Below the pieces are notes generated by a model. The model saw only the letters and a program-made list of their open reading frames with translations. It made no database searches and was not told where the DNA came from. The position numbers were made by a program, and so were the translations under genes. A stretch of 64,000 nucleotides of DNA from Microbulbifer halophilus (GTDB lineage Bacteria > Pseudomonadota > Gammaproteobacteria > Pseudomonadales > Cellvibrionaceae), in NCBI RefSeq assembly GCF_026183675.1, contig NZ_JAPIVK010000001.1, forward strand, positions 178,816 through 242,815, read 5' to 3'. Positions 1 to 8,986 of the stretch are shown here, piece by piece. Positions within the stretch are counted from its first letter, which is position 1, and every line of letters starts with the position of its first letter.

Positions 1-147
1 CCGGACGCAAAACTGCAGGAGCGAGCCTGGGCGGTCAACTTCCAGTTCGGCTATTCCGCACCCATGCCGCGCAATAACGGCCGCCACCTGCGCCTGGTGA
101 GGGACTGGAAGGGCGATAAAAACCGACCCGGAACGGGGGCCGAATGA
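1..147 (+). CDS. DUF1566 (Lcl C-terminal) protein, 3' fragment
   Basis: Only the last 48 codons lie in the window; the gene begins upstream. The visible tail reads through an AWAVNFQFGY segment and ends near RLVRDWKG, the pattern that closes DUF1566/Lcl C-terminal domains (a strand with aromatic residues, then a terminal xLVRD). The stop TGA overlaps the ATG of the next gene by four bases, so the two are translationally coupled. The downstream gene carries the same domain, so this is a tandem pair of paralogues. The domain is thought to be extracellular and to take part in surface attachment or fimbrial-type functions; the precise role is unknown. Confidence 0.6.
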   Translation, partial: PDAKLQERAWAVNFQFGYSAPMPRNNGRHLRLVRDWKGDKNRPGTGAE

Positions 148-683
148 TTAACAGGGTATGGAAAGCAGGGGTCTTGTCGATATTGCTGACAGCTGCCTGC
201 CACGCGCAGGCCGATCAGCTTTGCAAGACCGGACACATCGCGACGACAGCGCCGCCCTCGCGCTATCAACAGAAGGAAGACAGCACTGTTGTCGATACAA
301 AAACCGGTTTGATGTGGCGCACCTGCCAGGAAGGTGTCGCGGGAAAATCCTGCGGCGAAGGTGCACCCCTGATGTTGACGTGGGCCGAGGCGCTGGCCTA
401 CGTGCCGACTTTCAACCGGGAGGGCGGTTTCGCTGGCTACAGGGACTGGCGACTGCCGAATATCCGCGAGCTGAGTAGCCTGATCGAACCTCAATGCGTC
501 GCCCCCGCGATCAACCTGACAGTTTTCCCAAATACGGCCCCGGTGGATGTCTGGTCCTCGTCGCCGTCCCGTTTCCATAGCCATTATTCCTGGCTCGTCG
601 ATTTCGAAACCGGAGCATTTACCTACGGCGAACGGGCCAGGCCTAAAGCCATTCACCTGGTGCGCGATCGCCTTGTAAGGTGA
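144..683 (+). CDS. Secreted DUF1566-domain protein
   Basis: A 179-residue protein with an N-terminal signal peptide (hydrophobic stretch at about residues 7-20, likely cut after CHAQA). The mature part is a single DUF1566 domain: TGLMWRTCQ opening, LTWAEALAYV, a GYRDWRLPNIREL centre, VWSSSP and a final HLVRDRLVR. These are the landmark motifs of the family. Several cysteines (in the TCQ, SCGEG and QCV segments) could form disulfides outside the cytoplasm. The start is fixed by the ATGA overlap with the preceding paralogue. Role unknown; the family is generally surface or periplasmic. Confidence 0.75.
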   Translation: MINRVWKAGVLSILLTAACHAQADQLCKTGHIATTAPPSRYQQKEDSTVVDTKTGLMWRTCQEGVAGKSCGEGAPLMLTWAEALAYVPTFNREGGFAGYRDWRLPNIRELSSLIEPQCVAPAINLTVFPNTAPVDVWSSSPSRFHSHYSWLVDFETGAFTYGERARPKAIHLVRDRLVR

Positions 684-1119
684 CCCTGTGACAGCAATCA
701 GCCCGCCAGACGCCCCATTCTGGCTGCCGGTGGCGTTATCGGCGCAGTACCAGGCCAACAGCCTGATGGGCAATCGCTATGGGAAGAACATCAGGCACGC
801 GGCCCATCCGGGTAAGCCAGGGGACGATCCCAGGCTTCCGCTCCCTGAATAACGCAACCTTTTGCCACCGGCACCGCTGCTCTATTTCCTCAAAAGCCAC
901 CCACTACCGGCGGGAAAAGTTACCCGCTGGCGACGCTTCTTTTCACCAGCCTCCATTCAGAGACGGAATCGGACTTCATATAAGCGATTATTACGATCCC
1001 GCTCCGGGACAGTTATCGCTTATATTCTATACTGTTCGATCTCGGCGTCAGGAAAGAGCGGCCCCCAGTGGTCGCTTTTATCCCGCCAGATCGCGCGCAA
1101 ACCGGAAGGAACACCGATC
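684..1119. other. Intergenic region with long inverted repeat
   Basis: About 436 bp without a convincing gene. It holds a GTG-started 54-codon frame at 688-852 that follows an AAGGTGA-like site but resembles nothing I know, and the inverted repeat at 978-1025 described separately. The part after 1020 contains TATA-rich sequence (TATATTCTATACT at 1021-1033) that may supply the promoter of the downstream membrane protein gene. Confidence 0.5.
978..1025. repeat. 11-bp perfect inverted repeat with nested stem
   Basis: ATATAAGCGAT at 978-988 is exactly repeated in reverse complement as ATCGCTTATAT at 1015-1025. The 26-nt centre contains a second small stem (TCCCG / CGGGA). It sits about 95 bp before the start of the membrane channel-like gene, so it may be an operator, a cruciform or a small REP-like unit. 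Confidence 0.6.
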
Positions 1120-2301
1120 ATGAATGGAATCACCAATACGCTGAACGAATTCCTCGGCCCGGGGGTTTCGGGCACCTTGGGACACGCCCTTGTCGGCCTG
1201 ATCATCCTCATCGTCGGGCTGGTAGTCGTCAAGATCTTCGTAAGCATTCTCCGCAAGATCCTCTCGAAACTTTCATTCCTGCACCGCAAAGATGCAGACG
1301 GCACTGTCACAGACCTGGCATCCCCGATCGCCTCACTCGTCAAGGCGGTCCTGATCATCTTCGTGTTGCTGGCGGTTCTGCAACATTTCGGCCTGACGGA
1401 TGTGCTGGCGCCACTGCGGGACATGCTGGGTAAATTCACCGCCGCGATCCCCAATATCATCGGCGCGGGCGTGATTGGCTACGCGGGCTGGCTGATTGCC
1501 AAAATCGCCTCCGAGCTGGTGGGCGTGGCACTGGGCAAGGTAGACCAGCAGGTCGCCGAGCGGACCGGCAACGACAAGGTGGAGGTCTCGAAATTCGGCA
1601 GCGCCTTCGTATTCATCGCCATCCTGCTGCCGATCATCGTGGCCGCGCTGGGGGTTCTGAATATCCCGGCCATCTCGGAGCCGGCCTCGACCATGATCGA
1701 GCGGCTTATGGCCGCCATACCGAATATCATCGGCGCCGCGATCATTCTGCTGGTGACTTACTTCGTAACCCGTTTTGTCGTGACCATGCTCAACAGCCTG
1801 CTGGAGGCCATGCACGTGAACGAGCTGCCGGCCAAGATGGGCGCCGAGAGCATGTTCAGCTCCTCGTTTACGCTGACCAGACTGATCGGCGGCGTCATCA
1901 TGTTCTTCGCGATGCTGGGGGCGGCCACCGCAGCCGTGAACCTGCTCCGTATCGAGGTGATCTCGACCATCTTCGCCGGCCTGCTGCACTTCGGTGGCAA
2001 TATTCTGGTGGGCGCGGTAATCCTGCTTATCGGCAACTTCCTGAGCACCCTGGCTTACAACAAGCTGTCCGCTGGCGGTACCTCGAGCGCGATGGCCAAC
2101 ATCGCCAGGTTCGCGATCCTGGGCCTGGTGCTGGCGATGGGGCTGCGGGCCATGGGCCTGGCCGACAACATCGTCAACATGGCCTTCGGCTTTACCCTCG
2201 GCAGCGTCGCCGTCGCCGTGGCGCTCGCCTTCGGTCTGGGTGGCCGGGATGCGGCCAAGATCATCGCCGACAAATGGGCGTCGAAAATTTCACAGCGCTA
2301 A
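1120..2301 (+). CDS. TM-helix repeat (mechanosensitive channel-like) membrane protein
   Basis: A 393-residue, very hydrophobic integral membrane protein. The start ATG at 1120 has a GGAAGGA site 10 bases upstream; the longer open frame upstream is not coding-like. The sequence shows repeated amphipathic/hydrophobic units with the recurrent pattern AAIPNIIGA(G/A)(V/I)I (near residues 110 and 205), the signature of the conserved TM-helix domain found in proteins annotated as mechanosensitive ion channel family (CmpX-like). It lacks an obvious cytosolic beta-domain of MscS, ending in a glycine-rich ALAFGLGGRDAAKII motif similar to the MscS-type TM3/Gly stretch. Likely an inner-membrane channel or osmotic/envelope sensor. 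Single gene, convergent with the next one. Confidence 0.75.
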   Translation: MNGITNTLNEFLGPGVSGTLGHALVGLIILIVGLVVVKIFVSILRKILSKLSFLHRKDADGTVTDLASPIASLVKAVLIIFVLLAVLQHFGLTDVLAPLRDMLGKFTAAIPNIIGAGVIGYAGWLIAKIASELVGVALGKVDQQVAERTGNDKVEVSKFGSAFVFIAILLPIIVAALGVLNIPAISEPASTMIERLMAAIPNIIGAAIILLVTYFVTRFVVTMLNSLLEAMHVNELPAKMGAESMFSSSFTLTRLIGGVIMFFAMLGAATAAVNLLRIEVISTIFAGLLHFGGNILVGAVILLIGNFLSTLAYNKLSAGGTSSAMANIARFAILGLVLAMGLRAMGLADNIVNMAFGFTLGSVAVAVALAFGLGGRDAAKIIADKWASKISQR

Positions 2302-2342
2302 TTCCCGCCCGGCAGTGGCGGCCGGCCCATAGGGCGCGGCCG

Positions 2343-3725
2343 TCACCAGTCGGGTCGCCCCGCCTCCGCGAGCAGCCCGACAACCCGCTCCACGTCCGAC
2401 TCACTGGTAGACCAGTTGCTGAACGCGGCGCGCACCGCGGTTTCCCCCTGCCAGTTTCCCGGCGTCATAAAAACCAGTCCGGCACGGTTGAGCCTCTCCA
2501 GCCAGGCCCCGATATCGCCGTGTCGCGTCGGGCAAAAGACCACCACGTTCAATCCGCACGGCACCAGCAGCCGGTAATTCGGCGAAGCGTCAATCCACTC
2601 CGCCAATCGCGCCGCCTGCCGGCAGTTTTCTTCCACCAGCCGGGCCGCCCCTTCGCGGCCATAGGCCTGCAGCGCGAACCACAGTGGCAACGCACGGAAG
2701 CGGCGCGAGTTCTCCACGCCCCGATTCATAAAATGCGGCGCGGGACCGCCGGTCGGGAGGTAGGGAGACGCCACCGCCAGCACCTCTTCCAGCAGATCGA
2801 GATGCCGGGTCAGGAAGATGCCGCTGTCGTAGGGCACGTTGAGCCATTTGTGCGCGTCGCTGGTAATCGAGTCCGCCGCGCCGATACCGCGGAGCCAGTG
2901 CCGGCGGTCGTCCAACAGGCTGGCGAAAAGCCCGAAAGCGGCGTCGACATGTAGCCAGGCGCCGTGGACACGACACAAGCCGGCGATGGCCTCCAGGTCG
3001 TCGAAGTCCGTGCCGGTGACGGTACCGGCACTGGCCACTACGATCTTGCCGGAGCTGTCACTGGCGGTGAGGCAGCGTTCCAGGTCTGCCACATCCATAC
3101 GCTCGCTGCCTGGCTCGCAGGCCACGTTTACCACCCTGTCCCGGCCCAGCCCGGCCATTGCCAGCCCCTTCAGGCTGCTGGCGTGGGGGCAGGCGGAAAA
3201 TACCTCGATACGCGTACCCACCAGTCCTTCGGCGGCCACGTCGATTCCCTGCGCGCGGCCGGCGAACTGGCGGCCGCACAACAGACCCAGCAGGTTGGCG
3301 CTGGTGGCACCACTCGTGAGACTGCCGGCGAAGCTCGACGGCAGTCCGAACATTTGCCGTAGCCATTCCAGCACCTGCTGCTCCACCGCCGGCGCGATGG
3401 AGTCGCCGGAAACCGACAGGTTCTGGTCCGTGACCGCCGCCAGCCAATCGCCCATCAGTGCCGCCGGGCTGGCACCACCGGTGACAAATCCCCAGTAGCG
3501 GGGCCCGGCCGAGGCGGACAGGTGCGGCATTATCTGCCGGCGGAAAAGGTCCAGCGCACCGGCACCACCACAACCGGATTGCGGCAGTTCCCCCGCCGGC
3601 AGCGGCGGCGCATCGGTACAGGCCGCCGGCCGGCTTTCCAGGGTGCGCAGAAACTCGCCGCTGGTCTCCAGCGCCTGCGCCAGCAGTTGCGGCAGCTGCG
3701 CGCCCTCCTCTCGTATCCTCGACAT
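2343..3725 (-). CDS. Group II PLP-dependent decarboxylase
   Basis: A 460-residue pyridoxal-phosphate enzyme of the glutamate/aromatic-amino-acid decarboxylase group. The PLP-lysine is Lys293 within SDAHKWLN, and the cofactor aspartate is in HVDAAFG at about 259-265. SGATSAN (about 138) and an FS.CPHASSLKG segment match the phosphate-binding and substrate regions. The ATG is preceded by a strong GGAGGGAAG site. It may decarboxylate an amino acid, but substrate specificity cannot be read from sequence; members of this subgroup are often annotated simply as aspartate aminotransferase family or pyridoxal-dependent decarboxylase. It stands alone, divergent from the sorbosone dehydrogenase-like gene. 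Confidence 0.85.
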   Translation of the reverse strand: MSRIREEGAQLPQLLAQALETSGEFLRTLESRPAACTDAPPLPAGELPQSGCGGAGALDLFRRQIMPHLSASAGPRYWGFVTGGASPAALMGDWLAAVTDQNLSVSGDSIAPAVEQQVLEWLRQMFGLPSSFAGSLTSGATSANLLGLLCGRQFAGRAQGIDVAAEGLVGTRIEVFSACPHASSLKGLAMAGLGRDRVVNVACEPGSERMDVADLERCLTASDSSGKIVVASAGTVTGTDFDDLEAIAGLCRVHGAWLHVDAAFGLFASLLDDRRHWLRGIGAADSITSDAHKWLNVPYDSGIFLTRHLDLLEEVLAVASPYLPTGGPAPHFMNRGVENSRRFRALPLWFALQAYGREGAARLVEENCRQAARLAEWIDASPNYRLLVPCGLNVVVFCPTRHGDIGAWLERLNRAGLVFMTPGNWQGETAVRAAFSNWSTSESDVERVVGLLAEAGRPDW

Positions 3726-3839
3726 CGTCTTCCCTCCGTACAGGCGGTTTACCGGCTTTGAACCCCGGACCCGCGACGCCCGAACTCGCCGGAAGTATTC
3801 CCGGCGGTCATGTTACGATGATCCGAAAAGGATATCGTT

Positions 3840-5150
3840 ATGTTTCTGCCCCGCCCGGTTGCTTTCATCTGCTTCGCGCTGACATTGACTGCCTGTAGCG
3901 ATATGGCCCGCCTGCCGGTGTCCGCGGGAACCGGTCCCAACCCCGTATTGCCGCCACCTGCGAAATCCCTGATTCCGACGGTCAATATCGCGCCGGCCAG
4001 GGGCTGGCCCGAAGGGGCCGGGCCGGTTGCGGCCACCGGTACCGAGGTGGTGGCCTTCGCCGGGGCACTCGATCATCCTCGCTGGCTCTATGTGCTCCCC
4101 AACGGGGATGTGCTGGTGGCCGAAACCAACCGACCGCCAAAAAAAGCGGGCGGGTTCAGGGCCTGGATTGGTCGCCTGCTGATGAAGAAGGCCGGTGCGG
4201 GCGGCGAGAGCGCCAATCGCATTACCCTGCTGCGCGATACCGACGGCGACGGCGTGGCGGATCGGCGTTCGGTATTCCTCGACGGGTTGAATTCCCCCTT
4301 CGGCATGGCGCTGGTCGGCAAGGATTTCTATGTGGCCAATACCGATGCCGTGCTGCGCTTCCCCTACGAGACGGGCCAGACCCGGATCACTGCAGCGGGG
4401 GAAACCATCGTCGAATTGCCGGCCGGCCCCATCAATCAGCACTGGACCAAAAGCCTGATCGCCAGTCCCGACGGCAACCGGCTCTATGTGGGCGTGGGAT
4501 CGGACAGCAACGCCGGCGAATACGGCCTGGAAAGGGAACGGGGGCGCGCCGCCATCTGGGAAATAGACCTCCGAAGCGGCGATCATCGCCTCTTTGCCTC
4601 GGGGCTGCGCAACCCGGTCGGCCTGGCCTGGCAACCCGACAGCGGCGAGCTCTGGGTGGCGGTCAACGAACGCGATGCCCTGGGCAGCGACCTGGTGCCG
4701 GACTACATGACCTCCGTGCGGGATGGCGGCTTCTACGGCTGGCCCTACAGTTACTTCGGCCAGCACCTGGACCAGCGGGTCGAGCCGCAGCACCCCGACC
4801 TGGTTGCCAGCGCCATTGTCCCCGACTACGCCCTGGGACCGCATACCGCTTCCCTGGGCCTGGCCGCGGCCGAGGGCAATTCCCTGCCCGGACGTTTCAG
4901 CAAGGGCATGTTCATCGGCCAGCACGGCTCCTGGAATCGCGAACCCCGCAGCGGTTACAAGGTGATATTCGTGCCCTTTGAAGACGGCCTGCCCGCCGGT
5001 CAACCGGTGGATGTGCTGAGCGGGTTTGTCAGCGCGGATGGCGAGGCATTCGGCAGGCCGGTGGGCGTGGCGATTGACCGGCAGGGCGGATTGCTGGTGG
5101 CGGACGATGTGGGCAATGTCATCTGGCGGGTGCATCGCGCGCGCCCGTAG
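3840..5150 (+). CDS. Sorbosone dehydrogenase-like (GSDH) lipoprotein
   Basis: A 436-residue beta-propeller of the glucose/sorbosone dehydrogenase family. The N-terminus is a lipoprotein signal with lipobox LTAC (Cys at about 19), placing it in the periplasmic face of a membrane. Family marks include [46 protein letters not shown] and GQHGSWNR. Homologues use PQQ to oxidise sugars or sugar aldehydes, though many family members are uncharacterised. The ATG follows an AAAAGGA site. It is convergent with the GH43 gene, and the two share a short intergenic hairpin; carbohydrate oxidation would fit the neighbouring xylan genes but this is inference. Confidence 0.82.
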   Translation: MFLPRPVAFICFALTLTACSDMARLPVSAGTGPNPVLPPPAKSLIPTVNIAPARGWPEGAGPVAATGTEVVAFAGALDHPRWLYVLPNGDVLVAETNRPPKKAGGFRAWIGRLLMKKAGAGGESANRITLLRDTDGDGVADRRSVFLDGLNSPFGMALVGKDFYVANTDAVLRFPYETGQTRITAAGETIVELPAGPINQHWTKSLIASPDGNRLYVGVGSDSNAGEYGLERERGRAAIWEIDLRSGDHRLFASGLRNPVGLAWQPDSGELWVAVNERDALGSDLVPDYMTSVRDGGFYGWPYSYFGQHLDQRVEPQHPDLVASAIVPDYALGPHTASLGLAAAEGNSLPGRFSKGMFIGQHGSWNREPRSGYKVIFVPFEDGLPAGQPVDVLSGFVSADGEAFGRPVGVAIDRQGGLLVADDVGNVIWRVHRARP

Positions 5151-5176
5151 GATGGGCAAAGCGAAGCGTGCCCATC
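5151..5176. terminator. Hairpin between convergent genes (GATGGGCA repeat)
   Basis: GATGGGCA at 5151-5158 pairs with TGCCCATC at 5169-5176, loop of 10. It lies just after the sorbosone dehydrogenase-like stop and touches the GH43 stop, so it could end both transcripts, although there is no T-run. The same GTAGGATGGGCA family recurs near 28349 and 30313. Confidence 0.45.
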
Positions 5177-6815
5177 AGCCGTAGTCGCCCACGTCTGGTG
5201 TGTGTTCCCGGTATTCGAAGAACCCGAAATCCGCCGGCCGACACCTGCCGGACGCATCCTGGCAGGCCATGCCGACAAAGGCGCCGGTAAAACTCTTGCC
5301 CTCGCCGCGGCCGGCTTCGTCGGAAATCAACGAGTAATCCAGGCAGACGTCTATGTGCTGCCAGTCCTCCCCGTTCAGGGACCAGGAGAAAAAGAGCTTT
5401 TCAAAAGCTACCTCCGCGCGCAGGTAGAGGACACGGCCCTTCGGCAGGGGAATTTCCTTTGCGCCTTCGTGTGGATAGTTCAGGTTCCACTGCTGCTGCC
5501 CTTCGCAGCTCAGGATGGCGAGATGCTTTTCTCGGGCCTCGTTGCAGCTCACGTGCAAGTAGTGAAACTTGTGCGCGTTGTAGTAGCAGACCAGGCCGGC
5601 CGACTGCTGGAAGCTGTCCGGCTCGAATTCCATTTTGGTGGTGGCGGTGAAGCAAAAGGCCTGTTGCCGCCGCCCCACCAGTGCCTGCGTGAACCAGGAG
5701 CCGATGGATTCGTGCCCGTACAGGCGCAGGTAACCGGGTCTGTCTTTCAGTGAGAAGACGGATTCGTCCCGGGGAATACGCAGCCACTGGAAATCCAGCG
5801 GCAGGTTGCCGCCATCGAAAGTGGTTCTGGCCGGGGTTTCCGGCCAGGGGTGCGGCGGCAGGTCCGGCGGGTCGACGTCCCGATCGGGGTCGGTGCCGCC
5901 GTTGTCGAGGCGCAGCCAGCCATCGTCGTTCCAGTAGGCCTTTTGAATCGCGGTTTCCCGCCCCAGCGGGCAGCGGCGCTGATCCGCGCCGCCGTGCAGG
6001 GACAGGGGGCGGCCGCACAGGTGCACGATATAGACCTCGCCGTGCCGGGTTTCCACCCAGTCGCCGTGGCCGGCGCGTTGCAGCGGCAGTTGCGGGTCAT
6101 CCTTCGCCGTCACGATATGTTTGATCGGGTCCAGCTCGTAGGGACCGGTGAGATTTTTCGAGCGCGCCATGGTAATGGCGTGGTCGTAGCCGGTGCCGCC
6201 CTCGGCGGTCATCAGGTAGTAGTAGCCGTTGCGCCGGTAGAGGTGCGGCGCCTCGGTCAGGCGCAGATCCGTGCCCCCGAAAATATTGCGCGCGGGGCCG
6301 ACCAGTTTCTTTTCTTTCGGGGAATATTCCTGCAACAGTATGCCGTTGAAGGAGTGGCGGCCCGGGCGGATATCCCACTGCATGTTGACCAGCCACTTGC
6401 GACCGTCGTCGTCGTGGAACAGGGAGGGGTCGAAGCCGCTGCTGTTGAGCGGCACCGGGTCGGACCAGCGACCGTCTATGGTGGCGCAAGTGGTGAGGTA
6501 ATTGTGGCTGTCCTTGAAGGAACCCTCGTGGCGCTTTACGTCGGTGTACACCAACCAGAAAAGGCCATCGCAGTAGGACAGGCAGGGCGCCCAGATACCG
6601 CCGGAGTCCGGGTTGCCGCGCATATCCAGCAGTTCGGCGCGGTCCAGCGGGCGCGCGACCAGGCGCCAGTGCACCAGGTCCCGGGAGTGGTGGATCTGTA
6701 CCCCGGGATACCACTCGAAGGTGGAGGTGGCGATATAGAAATCATCGCCGGCACGCACTATGGAGGGATCCGGATTGAAACCGGGCAGAATCGGGTTTGT
6801 GATCTTGCTGTTCAT
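5175..6815 (-). CDS. GH43 beta-xylosidase (XynB-type)
   Basis: A 546-residue glycoside hydrolase family 43 enzyme of the two-domain beta-xylosidase type. The five-bladed propeller begins NPILPGFNPDPSI (catalytic base Asp at about 16), has the pKa-tuning Asp in SSGFDPSLFHDDDG, and the acid Glu in RLTEAPHLY. The C-terminal ~200 residues form the beta-sandwich domain that closes the active site. No signal peptide, so it acts in the cytoplasm, splitting short xylo-oligosaccharides from the non-reducing end. Its start overlaps the stop of the symporter gene (ATGA at 6812-6815), which makes a transport-plus-hydrolysis operon. Confidence 0.9.
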   Translation of the reverse strand: MNSKITNPILPGFNPDPSIVRAGDDFYIATSTFEWYPGVQIHHSRDLVHWRLVARPLDRAELLDMRGNPDSGGIWAPCLSYCDGLFWLVYTDVKRHEGSFKDSHNYLTTCATIDGRWSDPVPLNSSGFDPSLFHDDDGRKWLVNMQWDIRPGRHSFNGILLQEYSPKEKKLVGPARNIFGGTDLRLTEAPHLYRRNGYYYLMTAEGGTGYDHAITMARSKNLTGPYELDPIKHIVTAKDDPQLPLQRAGHGDWVETRHGEVYIVHLCGRPLSLHGGADQRRCPLGRETAIQKAYWNDDGWLRLDNGGTDPDRDVDPPDLPPHPWPETPARTTFDGGNLPLDFQWLRIPRDESVFSLKDRPGYLRLYGHESIGSWFTQALVGRRQQAFCFTATTKMEFEPDSFQQSAGLVCYYNAHKFHYLHVSCNEAREKHLAILSCEGQQQWNLNYPHEGAKEIPLPKGRVLYLRAEVAFEKLFFSWSLNGEDWQHIDVCLDYSLISDEAGRGEGKSFTGAFVGMACQDASGRCRPADFGFFEYREHTPDVGDYG

Positions 6816-8200
6816 AGCGTACTGGAAGACGGAACGGGTTGGGACAAATCACCGGCCGGAAGCGACTCCTGCCAGCCGCGGTTCAGTTTGTAAAAATGCA
6901 GACAGACGATCACCAGCGCTCCCGCAATGACGGAGCTGCCGGCAAAGGCGAAGACAATGCCGAACAGCGCCGGCCCGCTCTGTTCCACATTTGCCTGGTA
7001 ACCGAAGAAAGCCAGCACCCAGCCGGTGAGGCCACCGCCGATGGAGTTGCCCAGTTTGAGGGCGAACAGCTGGCCGGCAAAAAACATGGCCATGGCCCCC
7101 TTGCCTACCGTTTTCACTCCGTAATCCACCGTATCGGGCACCGCGGAAAACAGCAGCGGCACGAACATCATGTGGAAATAGTTGGACAACATGGCCAGGG
7201 ACAGCGACGGCAGCAGCCATTCCCGCGGTACCAGGAACACGAGAGCATTGGTGACGATGGTGCCGCACAGGGCCAGCTTCATCACCTTCACCTTGCACAG
7301 CCCTTTCACCAGCCAGCCGGCGGTGAGGGCGCCGGCGACACCGGCGAGCATGGTCAGCCCCATAAACAGTGACAACAGGTTGGCGGTGTCGGCGAAGAAA
7401 CCGCTCATATTGTTGATCAGGTAGTAATCCACGAAATAGGGCTTGGCCGCACTCTGCATGGCACCGCGGATCATGATGATCAGGGTCGCCAGGGCGACGA
7501 GCAGCCACTGGGAATTGCTGAACATGGCCTTCAGGTCGGCGGTGGGACTGACTTTCGGCGCGCTGTCGTCCGGCTGTATGCGCTCGCGGGTCAGCGCAAA
7601 ACAGCCCAGGAAGCAGAGCACGGCGATGACCGCCATCACCGCCATGGCCAGGGGGAAGCCCAGTTGCGGGTTGTCGCCACCCAGCAGCGCCGCCAGCGGG
7701 AATATGGAAGTGGTCACCAGAAAGCCGCCCATCATGGCCATGGCGAAACGGTAGGTCTGCAGGTTGGCTCGCTCCTCGCTGTCCGCCGTCATCACCCCGC
7801 CCAGGGCCGAATAGGAAATATTCACGGCGGTGTAGGCGCTCATCAGCAGGGCATAGCTGATATAGGCGTAAACCAGCTTGGTGCCGGCATCGGAACCGGG
7901 GGTGATAAAGGCGGCCACGGCGAGCAGCCCGTAGGGAACCGCCACCCACAGCATCCAGGGCCGGTAGCGGCCGTGCCTGGAACGGGTGCGATCGGCAATG
8001 GCCCCCATGATGGGATCGGTCACCGCATCGAACAGCCGCACCACCAGCATCAGGGTGCCGGCAGCGGCGGCGGTGATGCCGTAGACGTCGGTGTAGAAAT
8101 ACAGCAGGACGTTGATCACCGCCTGGAAGACGATATTGCTGGCGGTGTCGCCGAGACCGTAGCCCAGCTTCTCTTTGCGGCTCAGTGGGGCAGGCTTCAC
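6812..8200 (-). CDS. GPH-family oligosaccharide:cation symporter
   Basis: A 462-residue transporter with about 12 membrane segments, of the glycoside-pentoside-hexuronide (GPH) family. The N-terminus shows KLGYGLGDTASNIVFQ, then RLFDAVTDPIMGAIADRTRSRHGRYRPW, the classical loop 2-3 signature. GPH members import sugars or glycosides with H+ or Na+. The start is a GTG at 8200 with an AAGGAAG site. Coupling to a GH43 beta-xylosidase suggests the substrate is xylose oligomers (XynP-like role), inferred from context. A LacI-type operator sits about 33 bp upstream. Confidence 0.88.
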   Translation of the reverse strand: MKPAPLSRKEKLGYGLGDTASNIVFQAVINVLLYFYTDVYGITAAAAGTLMLVVRLFDAVTDPIMGAIADRTRSRHGRYRPWMLWVAVPYGLLAVAAFITPGSDAGTKLVYAYISYALLMSAYTAVNISYSALGGVMTADSEERANLQTYRFAMAMMGGFLVTTSIFPLAALLGGDNPQLGFPLAMAVMAVIAVLCFLGCFALTRERIQPDDSAPKVSPTADLKAMFSNSQWLLVALATLIIMIRGAMQSAAKPYFVDYYLINNMSGFFADTANLLSLFMGLTMLAGVAGALTAGWLVKGLCKVKVMKLALCGTIVTNALVFLVPREWLLPSLSLAMLSNYFHMMFVPLLFSAVPDTVDYGVKTVGKGAMAMFFAGQLFALKLGNSIGGGLTGWVLAFFGYQANVEQSGPALFGIVFAFAGSSVIAGALVIVCLHFYKLNRGWQESLPAGDLSQPVPSSSTL

Positions 8201-8232
8201 GGGGGGCTTCCTTCTTGTTTTTATCGCAGGAA

Positions 8233-8246
8233 TGTTACCGCTAACA
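8233..8246. promoter_or_regulatory. LacI-family-type operator
   Basis: TGTTACCGCTAACA: five-base arms TGTTA/TAACA around CCGC. This is the usual layout of operators bound by LacI/GalR-type sugar repressors. It lies 33-46 bp before the GTG of the symporter gene, in the expected promoter position. No LacI-family gene lies in the window, so the repressor must be elsewhere. Confidence 0.55.
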
Positions 8247-8304
8247 AAAGAAGCCTATAGAGGCGGTTCGAGGCCGTCAAGAAAAAGGCACCGTACCGCC
8301 GGAA

Positions 8305-8781
8305 TCAATCCTGAAACAACAACTCCAGCGGATAGCCGGTAAACGGCTTGGTCTTTTCGATCACCAGGTGGGAGGTCATGCGGGAAATGGCCGCCTCCTC
8401 GTTCGCCAGCAGTTGCTCGGAAACGCGGTTGAAATCCGCTGCGTCCGGGCAGACGAAGCGCAGCATATAGTCGAATTCACCGGACATTTTCACGCAGGAG
8501 ACGATCTGGGGAATATCGTTGATGGCGCGGCGGAAATTTTCGCTGGTGCGCGCATCCTGGCGCTTCAGGGCCACGTTGACGTAGAACTCGGCGTGGCGCA
8601 CCTTGTCCAGGTTTACTTCGGCGAGAAACTCGCGCACATAGCGCTCGCTGGTGAGGCGTTTGACCCGCGCCAGGCAGGCGCTCTCGGACAGGCCTATCTG
8701 TTCACTCAGGTTCAGGTTGCTGATGCGCGCATTGGTCTGCAGCGCCTCCAGAATTTTCAGGTTGTGGCGATCTATTTTCAC
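8305..8781 (-). CDS. Lrp/AsnC family transcriptional regulator
   Basis: A 158-residue regulator. Residues 4-60 are the AsnC-type winged helix (DRHNLKILEALQTNARISN...LSEQIGLSESACLARVKRL), followed by the RAM/ACT-like effector and oligomerisation domain. Length and layout match the family. The start is a GTG at 8781. It lies downstream of, and on the same strand as, an aminotransferase gene, with about 200 bp holding a palindromic repeat between them. Lrp-family proteins often control neighbouring amino-acid genes, so the aminotransferase is a plausible target. Confidence 0.88.
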   Translation of the reverse strand: MKIDRHNLKILEALQTNARISNLNLSEQIGLSESACLARVKRLTSERYVREFLAEVNLDKVRHAEFYVNVALKRQDARTSENFRRAINDIPQIVSCVKMSGEFDYMLRFVCPDAADFNRVSEQLLANEEAAISRMTSHLVIEKTKPFTGYPLELLFQD

Positions 8782-8872
8782 GCGGTTGTTCTTCTACCAG
8801 GGGATTCTGTGCCAAAGAGGAAGGATAGCGGCATTCGCCGGGGATCGAAACTGCCCCCACCCAACCGGTCGC

Positions 8873-8964
8873 CGTCATTCCAGCGAAGAGCCTGTGCTGG
8901 AATTGATCCAGTACCGGAATCCAGCCCCCGGGGGCTCTGGATTCCGGCATCCGCCGGAATGACG
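8873..8964. repeat. Palindromic repeat unit with CGTCATTCC / GGAATGACG ends
   Basis: A ~92-bp unit whose ends are exact reverse complements (CGTCATTCC at 8873-8881 and GGAATGACG at 8956-8964) with inner GGAATCCAG / CTGGATTCC pairing. A related unit is near 43880-43971. This type of CATTCC-ended small repeat is widespread between proteobacterial genes. Confidence 0.6.
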
Positions 8965-8986
8965 ATTTGGGAGATTCAAGGGGCAG

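Noticed and set aside
688..852. GTG-started 54-codon frame after the DUF1566 gene
   Set aside because: An AAGGTGA-like site is present, but there is no similarity or distinctive composition; kept only as a note in the intergenic entry.
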